Origin: Bradyrhizobium erythrophlei
GTDB taxonomy: Bacteria > Pseudomonadota > Alphaproteobacteria > Rhizobiales > Xanthobacteraceae
Direction of reading: 5' to 3'
Assembly (NCBI GenBank): GCA_900129675.1
Contig: FSRD01000001.1
Coordinates: 4,639,501 to 4,703,500 of the forward strand
DNA: 64,000 nucleotides
Below are positions 16,453 to 25,376 of the stretch, one piece after another (within the stretch, counting starts at the first letter, position 1; the number at the start of each line of letters is the position of its first letter). The translations under genes were made by a program, and so were the position numbers. The notes under the pieces were generated by a model. The model was not told the DNA's origin. It made no database searches and saw only the letters and a list, made by a program, of their open reading frames with translations.

Positions 16453-16740
16453 CTAGTCGATGGAGGAGATGGTGGTGGGGGAGGTCCCGTCCGGGCGCGG
16501 CGTCGTGTCGGCGGCGCCGTGATCCCGCAGCCGGTGCGCGCAGTCGATGCTCTCGCCGATGTACATGGCCGCGCCGCCGTTCAGGATGTAGGGCGCGGGC
16601 ACGGAAGAGGCCTCGATCGCCGGTATGGCCGGGAAGGAAGCGGGCTTGGCGGGGAACGTCTCGGGGCTGCCGGACATGCCGGGGTGCTCCGAGAACGGGG
16701 ACGGGAACGGCGAATCGCCGTTATACTGGCCGTTAGCCAT
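16453..16740 (-). CDS. Short protein with half a GIY-YIG domain
   Basis: 95 residues with an excellent AAGGAG site 7 bases before the ATG. The first 48 residues are Pro/Ser-rich and probably disordered. Residues 50-75 read PYILNGGAAMYIGESIDCAHRLRDHG, which matches the first strands and Arg helix of a GIY-YIG domain. The catalytic Glu region and the rest of the fold are missing. It is the first gene of the minus-strand cluster, 242 bp upstream of the larger GIY-YIG gene. It may be a truncated gene or a deliberate partial domain. Confidence 0.6.
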   Translation of the reverse strand: MANGQYNGDSPFPSPFSEHPGMSGSPETFPAKPASFPAIPAIEASSVPAPYILNGGAAMYIGESIDCAHRLRDHGAADTTPRPDGTSPTTISSID

Positions 16741-17173
16741 GATCGACTCCTTTTCAGTCGGTTGTGGTCAGGCCGTTGTCGTGTGTTGGTAGCACCGGCA
16801 GCGGCCGCCTTCGCAGGGATTGCGATCGGCACGGTCAATATGGGGTGCCTTGTTTCGAAATTGCAAGTTCCGGCACCGCTCCGCCGCGCGACATGGTTAC
16901 TTCGCGTTCACGAATAGCGCTCGAACGGTCGGCGTCTGGAGCGCCGCCGACGAGGCGCCGCCGCCGCATCAACCGCGCACCATCGCAGATGCGCGCACCG
17001 AGATCTTAGCGCCCGCGCCGCTGCCGGCGGCACGTGGTGGAGACAGCAACCTTGGAAGCTATCAAGCGGGCTCGCAAGCAAGACAACTAGTCATCGAATA
17101 ATCGAGCTAGACGACGCGGGTACTCAAGGGACATCTTCCGGATTAGGCAGGTGACCCTGGCCGCACTGGTTCA
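16741..17173. other. Intergenic region, upstream of the GIY-YIG/AAA+ cluster
   Basis: No gene is supported. The sequence must contain the promoter of the leftward cluster and the 3' flank of the molybdopterin oxidoreductase gene. I could not pick a convincing -35/-10 pair or terminator. Confidence 0.4.
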
Positions 17174-19333
17174 TCATTCCGCTGCTATCGCTGACTCGGC
17201 GATCGCAACTTCGACCAAGGTGTCGGAAAAGGTTGGCGCGCGTCCAAGATCTGCAAAGGCTGACGGGTTGAGAGCATTTACGGTCGCACCCGTTCGGCTC
17301 AGGCTGCGCCAATATCCCAGAGGAGCGACGACAACACCTGGCATGACGTCGCTGCTCACCTTCGCGATCGCCTCGAAGCTGCCGCGATCATTGAAGATCC
17401 GAACGGGGCTCCCTTCGCCAACATTCCGTGCGAGGGCATCCTTCGGATTGACAAGCACGAACTGCTCCCCGGCGTGATGCAATTGACCCGGCAAGTTGCC
17501 ATAGGACGAATTGAGGAATGCGTGGCTCTTCGGGGAGATGATGTTGAGCGGATATTTGGCGGCGAGCCGTGCGTTGGTTGCCAGCGACTCGTTGGGTAGA
17601 ACGTAGGTTGGCAGCGGATCGACCGGCTCGCCCGCCTGGAATTCGTTCGAGCCTTGACGGAAGAGCGGTAGCACGAAGTTGCCGCCTGCCGCCATTGACG
17701 CCTTGAATTCGCACTTGCCGGACGGGGTGAGGAAGTTGCCGTTGGCATGGGGCGCGTACGTCTCCGGCGTTCCTACATTCAGGCGCGCCCAGCCCTTCTC
17801 CTTCAGAAGATCCATCGTTATTCCTTGAAGGGCCGGGTTCGCCCAATCCAAGGCATCCACTGCCATCTCTTCGTCGCTCCGCTGCCATTGCCGCTCATCG
17901 AAGCCCATGGTGCGGGCAAGGCGCCGGAAGAGCTCGGTGTTGGATACTGATTCGCCGAGTGGCGCGATCGCCGGTTGATTCAGCGACAGATAGAGATGCC
18001 CCCACGAGAACATCAAATCGAACTGCTCCAGCTGCGTGGTGGCAGGGAGTACGATGTCTGCGTACCGGGCCGTGTCGGTGAGGAATTGCTCACTGACCAC
18101 CGTAAAAATGTCCTCACGCTTGAGGCCCTGGATGATTTTTTCCTGCTCCGGGACCACGATGGCGGGATTTGAATTGTAAACGAACAGCGATTTGATAGGG
18201 GGATCCAGCGGTTCCTCGCCCGTCAGTGCCGGTCCCAGCCGCCACTGGTTCAGCACGCGCGTGCCGGGCTTGATCCAGTCCGGCCGCATCAAGTTCTCCC
18301 ATTTGACCGGGAAAGCCCAGATCGGCAACTGCAACATGCCGCCGCCAACACGGCGCCAAGCACCTACCAGTGCCGGCAAGCAAGCGGCGGCGCGCACCGT
18401 CTGGCCGCCGTTGGCGTGGCGCTCGATCGCGACGCCGATGCGGATCACGCTCGGTTGGATGGTCGCGTATTCGCGCGCGAGCGTCCTGATGTCTTGCGCC
18501 GGAATCCCGGTGATCTTCGCAACCATCTCCGGTGGGTAGGCACTGACCCGCTCCTTGAGCTCGTCAAAGCCGGTCGTGTAGTTCTGGACGTAATCGTGGT
18601 CGACCAGGTCCTCGCCGATGATGACGTTCATCAAGCCGAGTGCCAGAGCCGCGTCGGCCCCGGGACGAATAGGAATATGCCAGTCGGCTTCACGGGCAGT
18701 ACGTGTCTTGAACGGGTCGATTACGACCAACTTCGCACCTTTGTTCTTTGCCTCGGCGATGAACGGCCAGTGATGCAAGTTGGTGCTGATCGTGTTGCAG
18801 GCCCAGAGAATGATGTATTTCGAATGCTTGAAGCTTTCCGGATCCATGCCGGGCGAGGGACCGATGGTCATGAAGTAGGCCGTGCACGAGCCCGAATCGC
18901 AAAAGGTCCGCTCGCTAATGGTGGCGCCAAGCTTGTTGAAAAAGGCATCGCCGACGTTGAGGCCGTTGAGGATGCCCTCGGTACCGAGATAGCTGTAGGG
19001 CAGGATGGCGGTCGCTCCGAATTGATCGATAATCTCGGTCCAGCGACGCCGGATTGTGTCCATCGCCTCGTGCCAACCGATACGTTCGAACTGGCCGCTG
19101 CCTTTCGGCCCCGAGCGCTTAAGCGGATAGAGCAATCGCTCCGGGCTGTAGACCCGCTGCTCATAGTTGTTGACCTTCACGCATAGCCCTCCGCGCGTGA
19201 AGGGATGCTCTGGGTCGCCTCGAACGTCAACCGCCCGTCCGTCTTCGACGGTCACCAGCATGGCACAGGTATCCGGACAGTCATGCGGGCAGGCCGCACG
19301 AACCACTTTCCGTCGCTCGGAAGCGCTTGCCAT
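17174..19333 (-). CDS. Molybdopterin-dependent oxidoreductase (DMSO reductase superfamily)
   Basis: 719 residues with a GGAGGAGAGA site. An N-terminal [4Fe-4S] motif C15-x3-C19-x3-C23-x27-C51 is followed by the bis-MGD-binding domains. The segment TFCDSGSCTAYF near residue 147 is where the metal ligand is expected; a Ser ligand is possible. There is no twin-arginine signal, so it is probably cytoplasmic. The C-terminal domain shows the usual MGD-binding PKSHAFLNSSYGNLP. No partner FeS or membrane subunit lies next to it. The physiological substrate is not evident. Confidence 0.85.
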   Translation of the reverse strand: MASASERRKVVRAACPHDCPDTCAMLVTVEDGRAVDVRGDPEHPFTRGGLCVKVNNYEQRVYSPERLLYPLKRSGPKGSGQFERIGWHEAMDTIRRRWTEIIDQFGATAILPYSYLGTEGILNGLNVGDAFFNKLGATISERTFCDSGSCTAYFMTIGPSPGMDPESFKHSKYIILWACNTISTNLHHWPFIAEAKNKGAKLVVIDPFKTRTAREADWHIPIRPGADAALALGLMNVIIGEDLVDHDYVQNYTTGFDELKERVSAYPPEMVAKITGIPAQDIRTLAREYATIQPSVIRIGVAIERHANGGQTVRAAACLPALVGAWRRVGGGMLQLPIWAFPVKWENLMRPDWIKPGTRVLNQWRLGPALTGEEPLDPPIKSLFVYNSNPAIVVPEQEKIIQGLKREDIFTVVSEQFLTDTARYADIVLPATTQLEQFDLMFSWGHLYLSLNQPAIAPLGESVSNTELFRRLARTMGFDERQWQRSDEEMAVDALDWANPALQGITMDLLKEKGWARLNVGTPETYAPHANGNFLTPSGKCEFKASMAAGGNFVLPLFRQGSNEFQAGEPVDPLPTYVLPNESLATNARLAAKYPLNIISPKSHAFLNSSYGNLPGQLHHAGEQFVLVNPKDALARNVGEGSPVRIFNDRGSFEAIAKVSSDVMPGVVVAPLGYWRSLSRTGATVNALNPSAFADLGRAPTFSDTLVEVAIAESAIAAE

Positions 19334-19352
19334 TCTCTCCTCCCAGCTCTGA

Positions 19353-19390
19353 CGTTGTCGTTACGCACTTGCGTTGTCGTTACGCACTTG
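19353..19390. repeat. 19-bp tandem duplication upstream of the molybdo-enzyme
   Basis: CGTTGTCGTTACGCACTTG occurs twice back to back at 19353-19371 and 19372-19390, starting 20 bp upstream of the start codon at 19333. It may be a doubled regulator site or a simple slippage duplication. Confidence 0.8.
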
Positions 19391-19769
19391 GCGCCGGGCG
19401 GTCGCAGCGACCTGCGCTTGCATAATTGTTCAGCGGCTCTGATCCGGCTGAACGCAGTCATTGAAAACTGACGGCCGCTTCAACACGCAATTCATATCAC
19501 TTTAATCGCTGGCGACAAGGAAAAGGCAGTGAGCGGCTCGCTAGCGAACAAGAGATTTAAACTGTCAGGATGGCGGTGCGGATTTAACGCCGGCCGATCC
19601 CATGGACGGCGCGATGTTCGGGTTATTGGACCGCCTAAAAACCAGAGACCGCCCGTCGAACTCTCATGCGTTAACGGTGGAAGGGCCTGAAAAAGCAGAA
19701 CCTAAGCGGCCGCAAAACACCGCGCATCGGCGCGGTTCGTCGTTGATCCCTAAGGCTGACTGGGCGGCG
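19391..19769. other. Intergenic region between molybdo-enzyme and thioesterase genes
   Basis: A 68-codon frame at 19602-19808 has no ribosome site and overlaps the end of the thioesterase gene, so I do not accept it. I see no hairpin with a T-tract. Confidence 0.4.
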
Positions 19770-20234
19770 TTAGTGGCTACCTTTTTTGGCGAGGCGCTCG
19801 TTGAATGAACGAAGATCGATCACGATTCGCTGGTGGGTTCCGCTGCCGATTTCTTCTATGCCGTCGCTTGCCGACACCTTGAAGTCGATTCGCTTCCCTT
19901 CAACGTTGACTACCTCGGCTGTCGCGCGCACGTCGCGACCTACAGGCGTGGCGGCGAAATGTCGTACATCTACCGCCGTGCCGACCGCGCTCTCACCAGC
20001 ATCTAGAAATGCCCTCATCGCATTGAGCGCGGCATTTTCCATGATCAGGATCATCACGGGCGTCGCCAGCACTTGCGGCAATGTGGCGTCCTTGAACCGA
20101 TTGGCAAGATGCTCCGGCTGTACATGCAACGTGAACGTTCCCTTGGTTCCCAACGGAATCTGGCGCACGCAATTATCCTCTACCTGCGGCGTTATTCGAC
20201 CGACGCTGATCTCGGGCGATTTCTTCGTAAGCAT
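19770..20234 (-). CDS. FlK-like acyl-CoA thioesterase
   Basis: 154 residues from the ATG at 20234; an ATG at 20270 would add 12. It is a single hot-dog domain. The fluoroacetyl-CoA thioesterase triad is preserved in spacing: Thr58 (ATPVM), Glu66 (MENAAL) and His92 (VRHFAATP), matching T42/E50/H76 of FlK. The C-terminal strand GSGTHQRIVID is also typical. It probably hydrolyses a small acyl-CoA in the cytoplasm; the true acyl group is unknown. It is divergent from the Rieske gene. Confidence 0.85.
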   Translation of the reverse strand: MLTKKSPEISVGRITPQVEDNCVRQIPLGTKGTFTLHVQPEHLANRFKDATLPQVLATPVMILIMENAALNAMRAFLDAGESAVGTAVDVRHFAATPVGRDVRATAEVVNVEGKRIDFKVSASDGIEEIGSGTHQRIVIDLRSFNERLAKKGSH

Positions 20235-20487
20235 ACCAGAAGCTGATATACATATCCTCAAATACATCATTTACGATTGGAGCGATGAGCAAAGCTTAAA
20301 GAATCCTGCTGGCGGCGCGACGATGGATGGTCACGCGGTTTGACCAGCCACGCAGTGCTCGTCCGTGCGTTTGCTGCTTGTCATCGACACGCTTGTGTCG
20401 AAGCTGCCGAACGCGATCGAGCTGTACCTCAGTTCCGTACCGCCTGATGATCCAGTGCGGTTCCTTTCGCGCAGCCCATAAACCACG

Positions 20488-20519
20488 GGCATCCTCTCGC
20501 CTTTGCGCGAGAGGATGCC
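20488..20519 (+). promoter_or_regulatory. Strong 13-bp leader hairpin before the Rieske gene
   Basis: GGCATCCTCTCGC (20488-20500), loop CTTTGC and GCGAGAGGATGCC (20507-20519) form a perfect 13-bp stem. It ends 52 bp before the ATG at 20572 and has no T-tract, so it looks like a 5' leader or operator element rather than a terminator. Possible starts at 20503-20521 would fall in or beside the stem, which supports the start downstream. Confidence 0.7.
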
Positions 20520-20571
20520 TATGTTGCGGAGTACCTGCAGCGGCCCCAAAGCGACAATGGAAGGTACGCTC

Positions 20572-22353
20572 ATGGACGCGCCCAGCAAGGAATTTGCGCT
20601 GGCGGGAAGCCTTGAGGAGCTGAAGATCAAGGGGCGGCTCGTTGTGCACGGTGGCCATCGTCCGATCCTCGTCATCTACGACCGCGGGCGCGTCTTCGCC
20701 CTCGACAATCGGTGCCCGCACATGGGCTTCCCGCTCGAGCGCGGCAGCGTCGAGGACGGCATCTTGACCTGTCACTGGCACCACGCTCGCTTCGATCTCG
20801 AAAGCGGCTGCACCTTCGACCTATGGGCGGACGACGTGCCGATCTGCCCGGTCGAGGTGCGCGATGGTGACGTCTGGGTGAAGACCAACTTCACCCATGC
20901 CGATCTCGCCGCGCACTGGCGTCAGCGGCTTGCGAACGGCCTCGCCCACAACCTCGGCCTCATCATTGCCAAGGCCATGCATGGTCAGCTCGCGGCCGGC
21001 GTGCCGCAGGCCGAAATCGTACGGGAGGTGGCTCTGTTCGGGGCGCAAAATCGCGACGGCTGGGGCGTGGGTCTTACGATCCTTACGGCACTCGCCAATA
21101 TCCTGCCCGTGCTGCCGGAGGAGGAAGCCTATCTCGCTCTGTTCCACGGCGCACGCCGCGTGGCGGCGGACTGCGACGGCGAGGCGCCACGGCGGGAACG
21201 CGCGCCGCTTGGAAGCCGACCGGATCCGGCCGCGCTCAAACGCTGGCTGCGGCGTTGGACAAACGTGCGCCATCGCGAGGCGGCCGAACGCACCCTGCTC
21301 ACGGCGATTGCGGCCGGCTTCTCCCCGGCTGAACTCGCTGATGCCCTGTTCGCCGCCGAGACCGAGCGGGCTTTCGCCGACACCGGGCACTCGCTCGACT
21401 TCATCAACAAGGCGTTCGAGTGCCTCGACCTGGTCGGCTGGCAACACGCGGCGGCTCTGCTGCCGACTGTCGTCGGTCAGATGGTAGCGGCCCGTGGCGC
21501 CGAGGAATCGACTGCCTGGCGCCAGCCCGTTGACCTTGTTGCGTTGTGTGAGGAATCAGCCAGCGAACTCGCGGACCTGTTCGCTGCCGGACGCGGCTCG
21601 CGTGACTGGTCGGGCCACGCCGCACTTGCTCAAGAGCTGCTCGGTGACGATCCGGCCAGGATCGCCGACGCGCTCAAGGAGGCGATCCGCGCCGGCGCGG
21701 CTCCTGCTGACCTTGGCCAATCCCTCGCGTACGCGGCAGCGCTCAGGGTGGCGCGCTTCGGCAATGCCAACGAGCACGCCGACTGGGAGACGGCGCATCA
21801 CGTCTTCACCTACGCCAACGCAGTTCACCAGATGCTGACGCGCATCGGGACTGCCAACATCGACACTCACGGCACGGCCGTCCGCGGCGTATTGCACGGA
21901 GCGATGGCGCTCTACCTTGCTCGCTATCTCAATGTGCCGCCAGCGCGCATCCCGGGCGACGGCGGCGAGCAGCTCGATGATCTGCCCGCGGATCCAGAGA
22001 CGATCGGCGCCGCCTTGCTCGACGCCTTCGACCGGCAGAGACAGGTCGATCTCGCCGCACGCCTGGTGGCACGGCATCTCACGCTCGGCCATTCGCCGCA
22101 GGCGCTGATCGCCACGCTCGCGCATGCGGTGCTGCGCGAAGATGCAGGCTTGCATGCGCATCAGATGCTGGAGGCGGGAGTCCGGCAATTCGGCGCGTGG
22201 GGCGACACCGACGAGGGCCGGCACATCCTCATCGCGGTTGCCCGCTATCTGGCGGCCCATTCACCGACCGAACGCGCGTCACTGCAGACAGCCGACATCG
22301 CCCGCCGCTTGATGCGGGGTGGCGAGCTGCATCAAGAGGCTGGAACGTCCTGA
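20572..22353 (+). CDS. Rieske [2Fe-2S] protein with long helical C-terminal region
   Basis: 593 residues from the ATG at 20572. ATG at 20557 is an alternative. The N-terminal Rieske domain has C48-x-H50 and C67-x2-H70 (CPHMG...CHWHH), ligands of a ferredoxin-type cluster. Residues 105-593 are Ala/Leu-rich helices with several His-containing stretches (for example HTAL-free HADWETAHHVFTYANAVHQML) and no family I can name. There is no signal peptide or membrane segment, so it is cytoplasmic. It may be an electron-transfer module fused to an oxygenase-like or scaffold region. It is read divergently from the thioesterase gene and stands alone. Confidence 0.8.
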   Translation: MDAPSKEFALAGSLEELKIKGRLVVHGGHRPILVIYDRGRVFALDNRCPHMGFPLERGSVEDGILTCHWHHARFDLESGCTFDLWADDVPICPVEVRDGDVWVKTNFTHADLAAHWRQRLANGLAHNLGLIIAKAMHGQLAAGVPQAEIVREVALFGAQNRDGWGVGLTILTALANILPVLPEEEAYLALFHGARRVAADCDGEAPRRERAPLGSRPDPAALKRWLRRWTNVRHREAAERTLLTAIAAGFSPAELADALFAAETERAFADTGHSLDFINKAFECLDLVGWQHAAALLPTVVGQMVAARGAEESTAWRQPVDLVALCEESASELADLFAAGRGSRDWSGHAALAQELLGDDPARIADALKEAIRAGAAPADLGQSLAYAAALRVARFGNANEHADWETAHHVFTYANAVHQMLTRIGTANIDTHGTAVRGVLHGAMALYLARYLNVPPARIPGDGGEQLDDLPADPETIGAALLDAFDRQRQVDLAARLVARHLTLGHSPQALIATLAHAVLREDAGLHAHQMLEAGVRQFGAWGDTDEGRHILIAVARYLAAHSPTERASLQTADIARRLMRGGELHQEAGTS

Positions 22354-22693
22354 CATCACGTGCTGAGGGCGCATCAAGGGCGATCTGACGTGACAAACGC
22401 CTGCGCCGGTGAACCGTCTTCCGGCAGTTCGCCTTCGAATTCCGGCATCGCAGTCGATCACGGCGACCAGCAGCGCCTGGTCGAGAACCAGCCCGCCGCA
22501 GCGACCCGTCATTGGAGGCCCATTTCGACCGCGTGGTCGCGGCCAGGCAACAATGTCGTACGAGGAGACGCCTCGGGTCGGCGTTGATCCGAAGCAGTAG
22601 GGCATCCTTGACGAGATCGGTCGCCGCCGGTCCTAGACAAAGCCGTCGACCAAGGCCGGATTGCACATGGCGCTAAAGCAACTGGCCGCTGCT
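22354..22693. other. Intergenic region between convergent Rieske and HupE genes
   Basis: No gene or clear terminator is supported. Short frames on both strands lack ribosome sites and recognisable motifs. Confidence 0.4.
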
Positions 22694-23908
22694 TCAGGGG
22701 AGCACGGTGCGTACCATGAGCCAGTAAAGCCCGGCCGACAAGATCGCCGCTGAACAGAAGTAGACCACCGCCGGATGCCGTCCCTTGCGTGCCGCGGCCC
22801 GGTGACCGATCCGATCCGACCACCGCAGAAGTGGAAAGATGAGGGCCACAATCACGACCTGCCCAATCTCCACGCCGATGTTGAAAGCCGCGAGCGCGGG
22901 CACGGCCGCATTCGCTGGCAGCCCGATCTCCTGCAGCGCGCTGGCGAAGCCGAAGCCGTGAATGAGCCCGAAAACGAACGTCACCCGCCAGCGACCGTCC
23001 ACATTGCGCGAGAAAAAGTTCTCGACCGCTACAAATATGATCGTCGCGGCGATCGCCGGTTCGACGATGGCACTTGGGAATACGACAATCTGCAGCGCAG
23101 CAAGGGACAGCGTGATCGAGTGAGCAATCGTGAAGGCGGTGACGATCTTGATCACCGGCCACAAACGCTGCGCCCAAAGCACGATCGCGGCAAGGAATGC
23201 GATGTGATCGTAGCCGAGAAAGATGTGCTCGATACCGGCCTGGACGAACCGCCCGACCACCTGGAGTGCCGACGACCCCGCACCGGACAGAGCGACCTCG
23301 GGCGCTCTGCTGTCGAGGGCAAGCTCGCGCTCGCCGCTCTCGGTTGCGATGATAGCCAGATGTCGTGCGGTAGGATCCACGTCGTGAAACAGGGTCGCGC
23401 GATAGCGCAGCTCGCCGCCATCCAATGGACAGGTCCATGCCACCGTCACCAGAACGTGCGTGTCGGCCGGCAGTGCCGTTCCTGGCCTAGGCGCGCATTG
23501 CTGCCTGCCGGCAAAGACTGCAACGTGGTCGCCAATGTAGGTGAGCACTGACGGCGCCATGACCGCCAGCGCCACACGGTTGACCTCGCCCGATCCCGCT
23601 TCGGTGATTCGAACCCCGGCTGACTTTTCGTAGTCGCGACCAAGGGCATTGATTTCCACTTCGACCGTGCGGCCGTGGACCACGATGCGCGAGGTGCTGA
23701 CCCCGGCATTGTGCGCCTGCGCCTCCCAAGTGGCGATGGCAGCGACGGCAACGCTGGCCAGGACAAGCCAGGCGTGAGACGCTGTCGCGGCGGGACCGCT
23801 GTTGAGTCGAGCGCGGCCGGGGCGCATCCGGAGGCTTTGTATAAAGCGCGTTCGGCAGAGTGCCCAGTTCATTGGCGTCGCTGGCGTCGGTCGCCAATCA
23901 TTCGGCAC
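22694..23908 (-). CDS. HupE/UreJ-family membrane protein
   Basis: 404 residues; the true start may be further in. A hydrophobic signal or anchor at about 45-65 is followed by an exported domain of about 150 residues. About six transmembrane helices follow, containing the HupE/UreJ signature GIEHIFLGYDHIAFL and IHGFGFASAL. The His residues in these motifs are thought to bind Ni or Co ions in the family. Its start overlaps the end of the upstream gene, so it is the last gene of a four-gene leftward group with an amidase. A metal-uptake role for a partner enzyme is possible but not shown. Confidence 0.8.
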   Translation of the reverse strand: MPNDWRPTPATPMNWALCRTRFIQSLRMRPGRARLNSGPAATASHAWLVLASVAVAAIATWEAQAHNAGVSTSRIVVHGRTVEVEINALGRDYEKSAGVRITEAGSGEVNRVALAVMAPSVLTYIGDHVAVFAGRQQCAPRPGTALPADTHVLVTVAWTCPLDGGELRYRATLFHDVDPTARHLAIIATESGERELALDSRAPEVALSGAGSSALQVVGRFVQAGIEHIFLGYDHIAFLAAIVLWAQRLWPVIKIVTAFTIAHSITLSLAALQIVVFPSAIVEPAIAATIIFVAVENFFSRNVDGRWRVTFVFGLIHGFGFASALQEIGLPANAAVPALAAFNIGVEIGQVVIVALIFPLLRWSDRIGHRAAARKGRHPAVVYFCSAAILSAGLYWLMVRTVLP

Positions 23909-24713
23909 CGCCCAGGCGCTTAATGATTACGGCGGCCGTCGCGGCACGAATGCTCTGGGGGTAGGCTGCTGAGAACGCCCCGAGCGCCGTCCGCGCCTTG
24001 CCGGCGTAAGCGCGCCTTTCTTTAGGCGGCGCAAGCTGTGAGGCCCGCGCAAGATCGATGGCGTGAATGAACGCTGCCTCCTCGGCGTCGGCCCCGCTCG
24101 CGATGGCCAAAGCCAACGCCTTGGCCTCGGCGATCTGGTGGTCAAGATCGTCCAACCCAATGCCGACAAGCTGAAAAGGATCGAGTACGAAGCTCTCGTA
24201 GAAGCCGGCTTTCAGGAGCTCGAACCGCGCGTGCAGCGAATAAGGTGCTTCGGGTGAGAGGCGAATGGCCTCCTCGAGCGGGGTTCTCGGCAGGCGGTAG
24301 CGCCCGATCGCATCGTCCAAGCGGGGCGCCAGATCGCGCTGGACGAGAGCCTTCAGCAAAAGTTCGGCGTTAACCGTAAGCCGACCGCTGTGCGCCGCGA
24401 GATCGCGGTTGAGGATGTTGGTCGCCTCGACTAGAACCATACCGAGTGCAAATTGCGCCATGCCCTCAGATCCTGGCCCGGCGGCCGTTTTGGCGAGCGC
24501 GACCTCCTCGTCGGCAGCGGAGACGAGCCCGTTTGCGCGCTCGATGTCGATCATATCATGAGCGACCAGCGTGCGGACGCCAAGAGTCGAAAAGAGGAGA
24601 ACGAAAAGAACGAGCCTGGGCCCGGGACCCCGGAAGGCTGCGCATCGCGGGCTGGCGGCGGCTAGCGATTGCCCCGTGCGGGACGCGTTTGCCGTGGCCG
24701 AGTCGTCAGTCAT
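23898..24713 (-). CDS. Exported or membrane-anchored hypothetical protein
   Basis: 271 residues from the ATG at 24713, preceded by GAAGAG and overlapping the upstream stop. A hydrophobic stretch at about 33-50 (LVLFVLLFSTLGV) ends in AHD and looks like a signal or anchor. The rest is soluble, helical and Ala-rich, with a TPR-like pattern but no recognised family. Overlaps on both sides (8 and 11 bp) tie it to the amidase/HupE group. Confidence 0.65.
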   Translation of the reverse strand: MTDDSATANASRTGQSLAAASPRCAAFRGPGPRLVLFVLLFSTLGVRTLVAHDMIDIERANGLVSAADEEVALAKTAAGPGSEGMAQFALGMVLVEATNILNRDLAAHSGRLTVNAELLLKALVQRDLAPRLDDAIGRYRLPRTPLEEAIRLSPEAPYSLHARFELLKAGFYESFVLDPFQLVGIGLDDLDHQIAEAKALALAIASGADAEEAAFIHAIDLARASQLAPPKERRAYAGKARTALGAFSAAYPQSIRAATAAVIIKRLGGAE

Positions 24714-25320
24714 TGGGCATCTCTTCACCGGCGAAAAAGGCGTGCGATCCCCGGTGCGCCGGGACGACTCCGTCGGGAGCACCGGCGGGCGTGGGAAAAG
24801 CGTCTTTGTGTTCAGCCAGCGTCCTGGCGATCAGATAGGCGTGGCGTGCCATGAAACTCGGGCGGCACACGAGGGAGTGGCTCCCAAAAGATACTATTAC
24901 CCGCAACGGCGCGTCGCGGATATCGTCAAAGGGCGGCTTGCCGAGAAAGAGGGCCTCCGCACTTCCCGCAGCCATGATTGCGACGTCCTGTTGATCCGTG
25001 GCAACGAGCACGCCGACGCGCCGAGCATCCGCAGCGCGGACCAGCATGGCGCGCGAGTTCGGGAGAAATCGCATCAGCACGTCGACGGTCGCCGCTGCAA
25101 GAGCACTGCCGCTTTCATCATCGCGTTGGCCGACGATCAGTAGGTGGTAGCGCCGGTAGACCGGCCACATGCGGTCCGGATTCAAGTCGGCAAACCGCGG
25201 CCCGATCGGCCGTTGCAGCCGATCAGGGCCCGCGACCGCAAACGTTCTGTGCCCGGCAAGAACAAGCGCCGCCGCACTCGCAACCGACGTGAGGATCGTG
25301 CGCCGCTTCATACTCGCCAA
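24706..25320 (-). CDS. Exported small protein, possibly solute-binding (TAXI-like)
   Basis: 204 residues, or 201 from the second Met. An N-terminal signal MKRRTILTSVASAAAL is followed by an Ala-x-Ala-like site near residue 28. The C-terminal part (AYLIARTLAEHKDAF...GVVPAHRGSHAFFAGE) is reminiscent of the last helices of TAXI/NMT1 solute receptors, but the protein is much shorter than a normal receptor. It lies 56 bp after the amidase gene and overlaps the next gene. A periplasmic ligand-binding role is an inference. Confidence 0.55.
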   Translation of the reverse strand: MASMKRRTILTSVASAAALVLAGHRTFAVAGPDRLQRPIGPRFADLNPDRMWPVYRRYHLLIVGQRDDESGSALAAATVDVLMRFLPNSRAMLVRAADARRVGVLVATDQQDVAIMAAGSAEALFLGKPPFDDIRDAPLRVIVSFGSHSLVCRPSFMARHAYLIARTLAEHKDAFPTPAGAPDGVVPAHRGSHAFFAGEEMPND

Positions 25321-25376
25321 GCTCCAAGGCAGCGGTGCGATGCCGAGCCTGCACCAACGATTGGCTCAGGCTCCCG

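Noticed and set aside
19602..19808. 68-codon plus-strand ORF
   Set aside because: No ribosome site, and it overlaps the end of the thioesterase gene.
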